Shown piece after piece: positions 7,803-16,156 of a stretch of 64,000 bases of DNA; the stretch's first letter is position 1, and each line of letters starts with the position of its first letter. The notes below the pieces were generated by a model, which worked only from the letters and a program-made list of their open reading frames with translations, did not search any database and had not been told where the DNA came from. The translations under genes and the position numbers were made by a program. This stretch comes from an uncultured Lachnospiraceae bacterium (GTDB lineage: Bacteria; Bacillota; Clostridia; Lachnospirales; Lachnospiraceae): assembly GCA_910585545.1 (NCBI GenBank), contig CAJUFN010000006.1:74341-138340 (forward strand), in the 5' to 3' direction.

Positions 7803-9710
7803 TTATGCAACTTCTTTTTTTAATATGCCAAGTAATACTGCTCCCGCAATCGTTCCTGCCACAAGCGCCGCTAAGTACATCAGCGTATTCCCCACTACCG
7901 GAAATACAAATACTCCGCCGTGAGGTGCCATCAAGGTACATCCAAACGCCATAGACAGCGCGCCTGCAAGACCGGATCCGATTACACAAGCAGGGATCAC
8001 ATGCAGCGGATCGGATGCCGCAAATGGAATAGCGCCTTCCGTAATGAAAGATATTCCCATGATAAAATTGGTTGGCCCCGATTTTCTTTCTTCTTGTGTA
8101 AATTTTTTCTTAAACAGTAATGTTGAAAGTGCGATCGCACAAGGCGGAACCATACCGCCAATCATAACTGCCGCCATGATATCATAATTCCCGGCTGCGA
8201 TAGATGCGGTTCCAAATACATACGCTGCTTTATTGAATGGACCGCCCATGTCAACCGCCATCATAGCTGCGACGATAATTCCAAGCAGCACGGCGCTGGT
8301 TCCGCTCATTGCTGAAAGCCCATTGTTTAACGCCGTGTTAAGCGCTCCAATCGGCGGCTCCACGATAAATGTCATGATACCTCCCATAAACAAAATCCCT
8401 AACAGAGGATATAAAAGTACTGGCTTTAATCCATCCAGCCCTTTTGGAAGATGCTCAAATGCTTTCTTTAATGCATTTACAAGATACCCTGCGATAAATC
8501 CTGCCGCAAGTGCACCTAAAAATCCAGAAGTACCGTTTGCTGCAAGCGCGCCGCCCACAAAACCGACTGCAAGTCCTGGTCTGTCCGCAATACTCTCTCC
8601 GATAAAACCAGCCAGAATCGGAAGCATGAATCCAAATGCCGTTGAGCCTAAGTTTTTAAAGAATGCTGCCGCCGGTGTAATCGTACCGAAATTTGCCTTC
8701 ATTTCTTCGGAAATGGATGACATATCCACCAGAAAACCATCCAGCAAGAATGCTATCGCAATCAAGATACCTCCGCCAACTACGAATGGAAGCATATGCG
8801 ATACTCCATTCATCAACTGTTTATAAAGCTTATGTCCAATACTCTCTTTTTCTGCTGAAACTTCTTTCCTTCTATCTTCCGAACCACCCTGATATACCGG
8901 TGCATCTCCCGCCACAATACGGCCAATCAACTCTTCCGCCTTATTGATACCGGCTGACACCTGACATTCAATCACTTTCTTTCCATGAAAACGCTCCATC
9001 GGAACTTTGGTGTCTGCTGCCACGATAATACCGGCTGCCTCCTTGATTTCCTCTGCTGTCAGTATGTTCTTTGCCCCGCTGGAACCTCTTGTCTCTACTT
9101 TCACCTGGTACCCCAGCTCTTTTGCTTTCTTTTCAATACTTTCTGCTGCCATATATGTATGTGCGATTCCAGTCGGACATGCAGTGACTGCCAGAATCTT
9201 TTTCGTTTTCGACATTTCCTCCACTACTTCGGCCACGCCTTCTGCTGCGTCTTTTGCCGCCTCTGTTTTTTCAATGATCTGTAAAAATTCTTCCTTGGAG
9301 GATGCTTGTTTCAGATCTTTAAGAAACTGTTCATCCATCAATAAAACAGAAAGCTTACTTAATACTTCCAGATGTACATTATCTTTCGTATTAGGCGCCG
9401 CAATGAGGAATAAAATGTCAACCGGTTCACCATCCAGGGCGTCATATTCCACACCATCTTTTACCACCATTGCTGCCAGCCCCGGTGCATTTACTGCATC
9501 ACACTTTCCATGCGGAATGGCGATTCCCATTCCCACCCCCGTTGTTCCCTCTTCTTCTCTTAAGAATACTGCTTCTTTATAACCTGCCGCATCTTTAATG
9601 TTGCCGCGTTTTTCCATTAAGGCAACCATCTTATTCAAGACATCTTCTTTACTTGAAGCCTTTCCGTTCAGTTCAATACTTTCTTTGGAAAGTAAATCTG
9701 TGATCTTCAT
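7803..9710 (-). CDS. fruA: Fructose-specific PTS transporter, fused IIABC
   Basis: Imports fructose and phosphorylates it to fructose 1-phosphate. The 635-residue protein contains IIA (about 1-150, phospho-His67 in GIAIPHGK), IIB (about 170-270, Cys178 in VTACPTGIAHTYMAA) and a membrane IIC domain from about residue 300 (PFVVGGGILIAIAF, PPIGALNTALN, FNKAAYVFG). IIB and IIC hallmarks match the fructose/mannitol family FruA type, and the IIA-IIB-IIC order is usual in Firmicutes. GGAGGAAGAGAGA precedes the start. It follows fruK by 16 bp, so the two are co-transcribed. The IIC domain appears intact. Confidence 0.94.
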   Translation of the reverse strand: MKITDLLSKESIELNGKASSKEDVLNKMVALMEKRGNIKDAAGYKEAVFLREEEGTTGVGMGIAIPHGKCDAVNAPGLAAMVVKDGVEYDALDGEPVDILFLIAAPNTKDNVHLEVLSKLSVLLMDEQFLKDLKQASSKEEFLQIIEKTEAAKDAAEGVAEVVEEMSKTKKILAVTACPTGIAHTYMAAESIEKKAKELGYQVKVETRGSSGAKNILTAEEIKEAAGIIVAADTKVPMERFHGKKVIECQVSAGINKAEELIGRIVAGDAPVYQGGSEDRRKEVSAEKESIGHKLYKQLMNGVSHMLPFVVGGGILIAIAFLLDGFLVDMSSISEEMKANFGTITPAAAFFKNLGSTAFGFMLPILAGFIGESIADRPGLAVGFVGGALAANGTSGFLGALAAGFIAGYLVNALKKAFEHLPKGLDGLKPVLLYPLLGILFMGGIMTFIVEPPIGALNTALNNGLSAMSGTSAVLLGIIVAAMMAVDMGGPFNKAAYVFGTASIAAGNYDIMAAVMIGGMVPPCAIALSTLLFKKKFTQEERKSGPTNFIMGISFITEGAIPFAASDPLHVIPACVIGSGLAGALSMAFGCTLMAPHGGVFVFPVVGNTLMYLAALVAGTIAGAVLLGILKKEVA

Positions 9711-9726
9711 TCTCTCTTCCTCCTAC

Positions 9727-10635
9727 CTAAAATGTAAGTGTATTTAAAATCGCTTCTATTTCTTCTCTTTTCGCCAGCTCCTCGGAAAATGCGCTTGCAC
9801 TTCCTGCGGCAATCCCCATCTTAAACGCCTGCTTATAGTCCTCTGTCGCCAAATATCCTGCCACAAATCCTGCCACCATGGAATCTCCCGCTCCTACAGA
9901 ATTTACAACCTCTCCTTTGGGCGCTTCACTTTCGTACACATTTCCATCTTCCGCCACAAGGATCGCTCCATCCCCTGCCATAGATACCAGTACGTTTCTG
10001 GCACCTATCTTCTGCAGTTCCTTCGCATATTGGATGATTTCTTCATTTGATTTTAACTGCGTCCCAAAAATCTCTTCCAGCTCATGATTATTCGGCTTAA
10101 TTAAAAATGGATGATATTTCAGCACATTGACAAGCAAATCTTTTGTCGCATCTACCACGATATTCACTTTGCGCCCTTCTAGGTATTCCATGATGTCACT
10201 ATATACCGTAGACGGCATCGTATTAGGAATGCTTCCTGCCAGTACAAGTATGTCGTCTTCCTCAAGCTTATCCAGCTGCGCATACAATTCTTTCATCGCC
10301 TGCGCATCAATAACCGGTCCCTGTCCGTTGATCTCGCTTTCCTCATCCGAACGCACCTTCATATTAATTCGCGACCATCCATGCTCAATCTCGATAAACG
10401 CATCTTTACAGCCAAGCGCTGACAACTCTTTTCGAATCTTTTCTCCGGTAAATCCTGCGATAAATCCCAACGCCGTACTCTCCACCCCAAGATTTTTCAA
10501 CACAATCGACACATTAATCCCCTTTCCTCCCGGAAAAATAATCTCATTTTTCGTGCGGTTTACCCTGCCAAGCGTCAACTTTTCTACTGTAACAATATAG
10601 TCAAGAGACGGACTAAATGTAACCGTATAAATCAT
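9727..10635 (-). CDS. fruK: 1-phosphofructokinase
   Basis: Phosphorylates fructose 1-phosphate to fructose 1,6-bisphosphate, feeding imported fructose into glycolysis. The 302-residue PfkB-family kinase shows FPGGKGINVSIVLKNLG (about 34-50) and the catalytic-base motif NSVGAGDSMVAGF near residue 250. The N-terminus MIYTVTFSPSLDYIV is typical of FruK and LacC-type kinases; the adjacent fructose IIABC decides for FruK. An AGGAGG lies eight bases before the ATG. It is the first gene of the operon, behind a strong promoter with repeated operator-like motifs. Confidence 0.93.
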   Translation of the reverse strand: MIYTVTFSPSLDYIVTVEKLTLGRVNRTKNEIIFPGGKGINVSIVLKNLGVESTALGFIAGFTGEKIRKELSALGCKDAFIEIEHGWSRINMKVRSDEESEINGQGPVIDAQAMKELYAQLDKLEEDDILVLAGSIPNTMPSTVYSDIMEYLEGRKVNIVVDATKDLLVNVLKYHPFLIKPNNHELEEIFGTQLKSNEEIIQYAKELQKIGARNVLVSMAGDGAILVAEDGNVYESEAPKGEVVNSVGAGDSMVAGFVAGYLATEDYKQAFKMGIAAGSASAFSEELAKREEIEAILNTLTF

Positions 10636-10652
10636 TCTTTCTTACCTCCTGA

Positions 10653-10741
10653 TTTTGATTTATTTTGAATGTTTTTGATTTATTGCATTTATTATATCTT
10701 CCTTTTCGGTCATAGTCAATCTTTTTCATTCATTTTCATTC
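10653..10741 (-). promoter_or_regulatory. fruK promoter with phased operator-like repeats
   Basis: On the minus strand TTGACT (10714-10719) and TATAAT (10691-10696) are spaced 17 bp. Downstream of the -10 lie two exact copies of ATAAATCAAAA (10653-10663 and 10673-10683), 20 bp apart. Upstream of the -35 lie two copies of GAATGAAAA (10723-10731 and 10733-10741), 10 bp apart. Direct repeats on one helix face suit DeoR-family binding, so FruR control is likely but unproven. Confidence 0.7.
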
Positions 10742-10766
10742 ACAAAAATCCATTACGATTTTTGTG
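10741..10766. terminator. Hairpin after the HD hydrolase gene
   Basis: CACAAAAATC (10741-10750) and GATTTTTGTG (10757-10766) form a perfect 10-bp stem with loop CATTAC, between the HD gene and the fruK promoter. No real T-run follows on the minus strand, so terminator activity is uncertain. Confidence 0.4.
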
Positions 10767-10838
10767 CAATTTTTCCAAAACCACAAAAAGAAGGGCAAAA
10801 ACTTTTCGTCGTTTCCACTCCTTCTTCCAAACACGTCT

Positions 10839-11378
10839 TTATTCTCCAAAATGTTTTTTCACAAGTTCCCGGTATTCTTCAAATGCCGGAACGCCTGCAA
10901 ATTCTTTCTCCAGTACTTTACCAATCCCCTTATAATACCAGCCGATTACCTTCTTATCCTTCATACGAAACCTATTCCACAGTTCCTCTCCGCATATCGG
11001 ATAATCACGATTGATATCTCGCATATTCGAAAGCTTGTCCGACAGCGCGATCATCTGCACCTCTTTTGGTGCCTCCTTCAGCCTTTCAATCGTATGTCCT
11101 TTTCGCTCCATCCAAGTCTTTGACTTATCCTCACTTTCCTGAGCCACTATATCCGCTATCCGCTCCCCGAATTCTCTTGCCAACACTTCCTCCGTGATAC
11201 CTTTGCAATCTTCAATCGTATCATGAAGAATTGCCGCACTGATAATCTCCTCATCCGTTGTCATGGAAGATACAATCTCTCCTACTTCCATCGGATGGAC
11301 AATATACGGCCTCTTCGTTCCTTTCCGATACTGTCCCTTATGCGCCTTCGTTGCAAATTCAATCGCTCTGTCGATCAT
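10839..11378 (-). CDS. HD-domain phosphohydrolase, (p)ppGpp-hydrolase-like
   Basis: 179-residue single-domain HD protein resembling the hydrolase half of RelA/SpoT and small alarmone hydrolases. The metal-binding layout is clear: HKGQYRKG at 13-20, His28 in YIVHPMEV, the HDTIED motif (His52, Asp53) and Asp114 in ALSDKLSNMRD. No synthetase, TGS or ACT domain is present. Members of this group remove pyrophosphate from (p)ppGpp, but other nucleotide substrates are known, so the substrate is not assigned. The RBS is weak (GCGGGGA). It is upstream of fruK on the same strand but separated by about 200 bp and a promoter. Confidence 0.75.
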   Translation of the reverse strand: MIDRAIEFATKAHKGQYRKGTKRPYIVHPMEVGEIVSSMTTDEEIISAAILHDTIEDCKGITEEVLAREFGERIADIVAQESEDKSKTWMERKGHTIERLKEAPKEVQMIALSDKLSNMRDINRDYPICGEELWNRFRMKDKKVIGWYYKGIGKVLEKEFAGVPAFEEYRELVKKHFGE

Positions 11379-11633
11379 CTGCCATCCCCGCTCTTTCCGG
11401 AAATCTTATTTCCTATTCTCCATCGCTTTGTCCCTTCACCGCAAGAAAGCTCCGTGGTATACTTTCCCTGTTTTTTATTATAACATCAACCGTTCCCCCA
11501 CTCAATGCATAAAATTCGCCTCTTCTTGACTTTTTTTCTTTACATATTTTCTTTGCATATTCTTTTTATATAGTATAGTATAAATATATGTCATAATCAG
11601 ATCATAAAATAAATTCAGAAACGAGGTCTTACA

Positions 11634-12386
11634 TTGAGAACAAAAACTGTATTTATCACCGGCTCTTCCCGCGGTATCGGACGCGCCTGCGCTCTGCGCT
11701 TTGCGGCTGCCGGATATCATGTGTTTATAAATTGCAAAAAAAGTATCAAAGATTTAAAAATAACTGAAAATAAAATTACCCAAAATGGAGGAAGCTGTAC
11801 CTCCCTGACTGGGGATGTAGCCAATCCGGATGACGTGCGAAGGATTTTTCACGAAATCGAACGGATTTGCTCTGGATTGAACGACGGAGACAAGCATCTC
11901 GATGTTCTGGTGAATAACGCCGGCGTTGCCTATATCGGTCTTTTAACAGATATGTCGGATGCAGATTGGGATCACATACTCTCTGCGAATCTGTCTTCGG
12001 CATTTTACTGCTGCCGGGCAGCAATTCCGGCGATGGTTTCCGCAAAGGAAGGAAAAATCATCAATATTTCTTCCATGTGGGGCACCGGCGGCGCTTCCTG
12101 CGAGGCTGCCTATTCCGCTGCCAAATCGGGCTTACATGGGCTTACAAAGGCGCTCGGCAAAGAACTTGCTCCAAGCAATATTCAGGTCAATGCCATTGCC
12201 TGCGGCGTCATCGATACTGCCATGAACAATCAGCTTACCGAAACAGAAAAAAAAGAGCTGGAATACGAGATTCCAGCCGGAAGATTTGCCACCCCAAAAG
12301 AAGTGGCAGAACTTGTATTTGATTTATCCCAAAAACATACTTATCTGACAAGTCAGATCATTGGATTCGACGGAGGCTTTTTATAA
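11634..12386 (+). CDS. Short-chain dehydrogenase/reductase (FabG-like)
   Basis: 250-residue classical SDR oxidoreductase using NAD(P)H. The nucleotide-binding TGSSRGIG (9-16), NNAG (94-97), catalytic Ser (146/147), Tyr160 and Lys164 in YSAAK, and a C-terminal SQIIGFDGGFL ending typical of 3-oxoacyl-ACP reductase-like proteins are all visible. It is not in a fatty-acid synthesis cluster, so the substrate is open. The start is a TTG at 11634, seven bases after GAGG; no in-frame ATG lies near. The gene is isolated on the plus strand, flanked by minus-strand genes. Its stop codon lies inside the terminator loop. Confidence 0.85.
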   Translation: MRTKTVFITGSSRGIGRACALRFAAAGYHVFINCKKSIKDLKITENKITQNGGSCTSLTGDVANPDDVRRIFHEIERICSGLNDGDKHLDVLVNNAGVAYIGLLTDMSDADWDHILSANLSSAFYCCRAAIPAMVSAKEGKIINISSMWGTGGASCEAAYSAAKSGLHGLTKALGKELAPSNIQVNAIACGVIDTAMNNQLTETEKKELEYEIPAGRFATPKEVAELVFDLSQKHTYLTSQIIGFDGGFL

Positions 12387-12392
12387 GCCTCC
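12372..12392 (+). terminator. Terminator overlapping the SDR stop codon
   Basis: GGAGGCTT (12372-12379) and AAGCCTCC (12385-12392) form a perfect stem followed by ATCTTTTTCTT. The loop and 3' arm contain the TAA stop, so coding sequence and terminator overlap. Confidence 0.85.
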
Positions 12393-12428
12393 ATCTTTTT
12401 CTTGTTTAATATTTCCTATTCATTTCTC

Positions 12429-13823
12429 TTATTCGTTTCGTATCGCCGCAAGCGGACTTAGACGCATCGCCCGAAGCGCTGGGAAATATCCTGCTGCCAT
12501 TCCCACAAAAATTGCAAACACCAATGATATAAGCACCAGCCATGGCGGGATGTACGAGATATCAGATGCGATTCCCATTGCACCGGCTACGCTTCCTGCA
12601 ATCTTGTTAATTACAAAAGATACCATAAAACTTAACACATTTCCCACCAGACCGCCAAGAAGTCCAATGAATCCGGCTTCCATCAAAAACATCTGCTTGA
12701 TATTTTTCAAGCTGCATCCCAACACTTTAATTACACCGATCTCTTTTGTTCTTTCATAAATCGACATCATCATCGTATTGGCAATACCGATTGCAGCGAC
12801 CAGAAGGGATACCGCTCCAATGCCTCCAAGTACTGCCTGGATCATAAAATACTGTTCCTGCATTGTTTCCAAAAATTCCGCATTGCTGTAAGTCTGAAAA
12901 CCCATTGCCCGGATTTGTTCCGACACCGATTCCACGCTGTCCAGATCATCTACTTTTACCCTTGCATTGTTATAAATAAAATATTTATATGGTTTTCCAT
13001 TCTCCATTGTCGGCTGTCCTGGAATCACTTTTCCTTTAAATTCCTTCTTAAGCACCGTTTTCAAAGTTTCGATGTCACAATATGTAGAATAAGAATGCGT
13101 ATTATACTCTTCGATTCCTCCTTCTACTACACCACAGGCTTTTACTACATGCTTCTTTGCAATGGTTTTCGGCTGCGAGCTTCCTTCTCCTCCCATATCT
13201 CCAAATCCGGAATTTCCCTGATTCATATAATAAGAGTCCGTATCCAGAATCAAAAACAAAGAATCCTTAGAAAAATCAATATCCGGCAGCTCTCCTGTCT
13301 CCCAGTAGCCCCCGCCTCCGGATTTGTTATAAAAATTCTGCAGCATCATATTTCCCATCACAAATTCCAAAGACGCTCCATTTTCTTCCGGGAGTCTTCC
13401 GCCCTCCTTGAGCGGAATGCCATATGCTTCGAGCGCCTCGTGGGTTAATCCCTGCAAATTCAGATAGCCTTCATAATTTCCTTTCAAAGCGATCGCAGAT
13501 ACTTCCAAAACGGGCGTCACATATTCGATATGTTCCAGCAATTTGAATTGTTCAATGACTTCATCGGTAATGTATTCTTCCGGCGCTTCCTGGTCTCCGC
13601 CATACATTCCTCCATAGCCGCCTGCTCCGTTTACCTCTATTGTTGTAAGCCCTCCGGACTCATCGATTTGCTGATACATAGACTGCTGCATGCCAAGACC
13701 TAAAGAAATCATGACAACAATGGATGCGGTTCCGATCACAACGCCAAGTACGGTCAGAAATGTCCGAAGTTTTCTGCGTTTCAGATTCCCGCTACTCATC
13801 CTCAGTAAGTCTATTAAGCTCAT
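12429..13823 (-). CDS. MacB-like ABC transporter permease (FtsX domain)
   Basis: 464-residue permease with MacB architecture: the N-terminal membrane helix LRTFLTVLGVVIGTASIVVMISLG, a large extracellular domain (about 50-330, Gly/Tyr-rich near the start), then three C-terminal helices in the FtsX domain (AIGIANTMMMSIYERTKEIGVIKVLG). MacB-type systems couple ATP hydrolysis to movement of the extracellular domain rather than to classical transport. It overlaps the upstream gene by 32 bp, indicating translational coupling. An alternative start (ATG at 13799) overlaps the upstream stop; 13823 is preferred because the residues before RRKLRT match the family. Substrate unknown. Confidence 0.87.
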   Translation of the reverse strand: MSLIDLLRMSSGNLKRRKLRTFLTVLGVVIGTASIVVMISLGLGMQQSMYQQIDESGGLTTIEVNGAGGYGGMYGGDQEAPEEYITDEVIEQFKLLEHIEYVTPVLEVSAIALKGNYEGYLNLQGLTHEALEAYGIPLKEGGRLPEENGASLEFVMGNMMLQNFYNKSGGGGYWETGELPDIDFSKDSLFLILDTDSYYMNQGNSGFGDMGGEGSSQPKTIAKKHVVKACGVVEGGIEEYNTHSYSTYCDIETLKTVLKKEFKGKVIPGQPTMENGKPYKYFIYNNARVKVDDLDSVESVSEQIRAMGFQTYSNAEFLETMQEQYFMIQAVLGGIGAVSLLVAAIGIANTMMMSIYERTKEIGVIKVLGCSLKNIKQMFLMEAGFIGLLGGLVGNVLSFMVSFVINKIAGSVAGAMGIASDISYIPPWLVLISLVFAIFVGMAAGYFPALRAMRLSPLAAIRNE

Positions 13824-15330
13824 CCTCTAACAAATCCTCCTCTTCCATTTGGCTTTTTTTCTGTTTTCTTTTACGGATAATGATAAATGCCCCAATACCA
13901 GCTGCGAGAAATACAAGAACAACTACCGGTATGACCGGAAATGCCTTCTCTTCCTCTGTCATCACACCGTCCATATCCACCGTCGGCATATCATTCATCA
14001 TCGGCGGAGTCACGAGCAAGACTAATTCCTTTTCTGCCGTAAACACACTGCCTGCTTCATCTTCGTAAGTCACAATCATTTTCGCTTTTCCGTCACCGGT
14101 CGTCTCTTTTTCTCCCGTGACCATACCGTCAATCGTCGCAGTCGCACCCGGTTCTACATTCCCCACAAAGATTTCTTTGGATTTTAATCCTTCTCCTTCG
14201 AATTTTGCCTTCACATTGTATAGCTTGATTCTTCCCATATTATAAAGGCTGCACATAACATTGACTTCAGAACCAACTTCTATTGTCTCAGAACTAAGCT
14301 CAAATTCACTGAACTCGAATCTTGCATCCTGCTTGATCGGCACGGAAATACTGGAAGAACTTTCAAACTGTCCTCCGCTTTTGTCCTCGTACTTCATAGA
14401 CATATCAATACTATATGGTTTCTGCACCAAATCCATTTTCGCATTCAGATCAATCGAAATATCCTTCGTGCCGTTTGCTGCAATCTCTTCTAAGTATACG
14501 GTACTGGACCCAGAAGACGGCAAAAATGCCGGTGAAGCTGTATTCGCATCACTGCCTTCCGTCGGCGCATTAAAGTCAAACAACATGTTTCTTACTGCCG
14601 TTTCTTTTGAAGTGTTCCGAAGATGCACGATCAATTTAAAGTTTGAGCCTGCTTTTACTTCTTTTGGCTCCGTAGAGAATCCGGTCACGATAACACGCGG
14701 AACGGAAGTAATACCTTGGTCATCTCCTCCAACATCAGCGTTGTCAACTCCTCCGCCGTAAAAACCTCCATCACCTGACTGTATTGGATCTTGTGGCTGC
14801 TGTGTTGGAGGATCATTAGCCGGAGGCTGTGTATTTCCTGGCTCCTCAGCCGGTTTTTCCGGTTCCGGTTTCGCCGTCGTCTTTACGAAGACTCCTTGTT
14901 CAAAAGAATCCTCCAATCCGTCATAAATCACATCAAACTTCACATAATAATAGCCATCTTTTATCGCATCTCTTGCAGTCAGCTTATATGTAATCTCCGC
15001 TGTCTTTCCTGCTTCGATTTTTCCTATCTTGCTTTCATAGTCCACTTTATCAATCTCAAATGGCCATTTGTCGATACTTGCTTTTACTCTCGGAGTGATC
15101 CTTACATTTTCAATGGATGCTTCCGTATTATTTGCAATAGTAAGTGTAAGGTCTTTTGTCTCTCCATATTTATAAGCCGGTGTCATTCCTCCTTTGACTT
15201 TTAAGGTCACTCCAGCCTTCACACTCTTTGTCTGCGTTACATTTTCTGCAAAAACCGGCGCCGGCATCGCTGCACTCCCAATCACCACCGCACTTACGAC
15301 AAGCGCCAGCGTTCTTTTAAACTTTCTCAT
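13792..15330 (-). CDS. Secreted, membrane-anchored CARDB-like repeat protein
   Basis: 512 residues: a signal peptide (1-29, ending PAPVFAEN), an N-terminal beta domain (about 40-150), a Pro/Gln/Gly-rich linker (about 155-210), two more CARDB/NEW3-like beta-sandwich segments and one C-terminal membrane helix (IPVVVLVFLAAGIGAFIII) followed by a basic tail. The layout resembles COG1361 proteins. Its position between an ABC ATPase and a MacB-like permease suggests it replaces the MacA-type adaptor of Gram-negatives. GGGAGGAC precedes the ATG, and both ends overlap neighbouring genes (14 and 32 bp), so the three are made together. The role in export or sensing is inference. Confidence 0.75.
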   Translation of the reverse strand: MRKFKRTLALVVSAVVIGSAAMPAPVFAENVTQTKSVKAGVTLKVKGGMTPAYKYGETKDLTLTIANNTEASIENVRITPRVKASIDKWPFEIDKVDYESKIGKIEAGKTAEITYKLTARDAIKDGYYYVKFDVIYDGLEDSFEQGVFVKTTAKPEPEKPAEEPGNTQPPANDPPTQQPQDPIQSGDGGFYGGGVDNADVGGDDQGITSVPRVIVTGFSTEPKEVKAGSNFKLIVHLRNTSKETAVRNMLFDFNAPTEGSDANTASPAFLPSSGSSTVYLEEIAANGTKDISIDLNAKMDLVQKPYSIDMSMKYEDKSGGQFESSSSISVPIKQDARFEFSEFELSSETIEVGSEVNVMCSLYNMGRIKLYNVKAKFEGEGLKSKEIFVGNVEPGATATIDGMVTGEKETTGDGKAKMIVTYEDEAGSVFTAEKELVLLVTPPMMNDMPTVDMDGVMTEEEKAFPVIPVVVLVFLAAGIGAFIIIRKRKQKKSQMEEEDLLEDELNRLTEDE

Positions 15331-16039
15331 TTCTTTTGTCCTCCCTGCATGTACGATTCTCTTCTATTTTTACAATCTCTCCGTCAATGATATGGAACAC
15401 GCGATCCGCATAAGCTGCCAGTTCATTATCATGTGTTACCATTACCAAAGTTCTGTTTTGCTCCCGCACCACTTTTTGCATCAACTCCATTACTTCCTTG
15501 GAAGTATGCGAATCCAAATTTCCCGTGGGTTCATCTGCAAAAATGATCTCCGGTTCTACGACCAATGCTCTTGCCACTCCGACTCTTTGCTGCTGTCCTC
15601 CGGACATTTGATTGGGCAAATGCTTCTTATGTTTTTTTAAATTCACCATATCAAGCATCGCATCCGCCTTTTTCAAGCGGCTTTCCTTTCGCTCTCCTCG
15701 GAAGCTAAGCGGCAGCGCAACGTTCTCCAAAGCATTCATCGTTCCGATTAGATGAAAGGACTGGAAAATGAATCCAATATGATCCCTTCGGAAACTCACG
15801 AGCTGATCCTCTTTTAGCTTCTCCATATGTTCGTCATTGATGACAACTTCTCCCTTCGTCGGCTTTTCCAGCCCTGCAAGCATATTCAAAAGCGTAGATT
15901 TCCCGGAGCCTGATGTTCCGACAATCGCACAAAATTCACCCGCATAGATAGAAAGATTAATCCCATTTAACGCACGTACGATACTATCTCCGACCCGGTA
16001 CAGCTTAAACAGATTCTTTACTTCAATCACCTTTTCCAC
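15317..16039 (-). CDS. MacB/LolD-type ABC transporter ATPase
   Basis: 240-residue ATPase partner of the permease at 12429-13823. Walker A GTSGSGKS (41-48), Q-loop FIFQSFHLI, signature MSGGQQQRVGVARAL and Walker B IIFADEPTGNLDS are all intact, and the GNLDS variant is typical of the LolD/MacB class. The start is placed at a GTG (16039): GGAAGGAG lies seven bases upstream of it, while the in-frame TTG 21 bp earlier has no RBS and falls before this site. First gene of the three-gene exporter operon, 117 bp after the preceding permease gene. Confidence 0.9.
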   Translation of the reverse strand: MEKVIEVKNLFKLYRVGDSIVRALNGINLSIYAGEFCAIVGTSGSGKSTLLNMLAGLEKPTKGEVVINDEHMEKLKEDQLVSFRRDHIGFIFQSFHLIGTMNALENVALPLSFRGERKESRLKKADAMLDMVNLKKHKKHLPNQMSGGQQQRVGVARALVVEPEIIFADEPTGNLDSHTSKEVMELMQKVVREQNRTLVMVTHDNELAAYADRVFHIIDGEIVKIEENRTCREDKRNEKV

Positions 16040-16095
16040 GTCTGCTCTCCTTCCCTTCAACCCTAAATCAGGCTTTTATTCATAATTCTTTCAAC

Positions 16096-16117
16096 ATGAT
16101 AACACACTTTTTATCAT
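16096..16117. promoter_or_regulatory. Operator-like inverted repeat before the MacB-like operon
   Basis: ATGATAA (16096-16102) and TTATCAT (16111-16117) flank eight bases in the gap between the two ABC operons. A TATAAT-like box lies next to it on the minus strand, but no good -35 was found. Binding protein unknown. Confidence 0.35.
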
Positions 16118-16156
16118 TATATATTTTGATTTTCTTATTATTTCTTAAGTTTTTCT

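Noticed and set aside
8233..8826. 197-codon plus-strand open frame
   Set aside because: Antisense to the IIC domain of FruA; Pro/Ser/Ala-rich as expected for the complement of a membrane gene.
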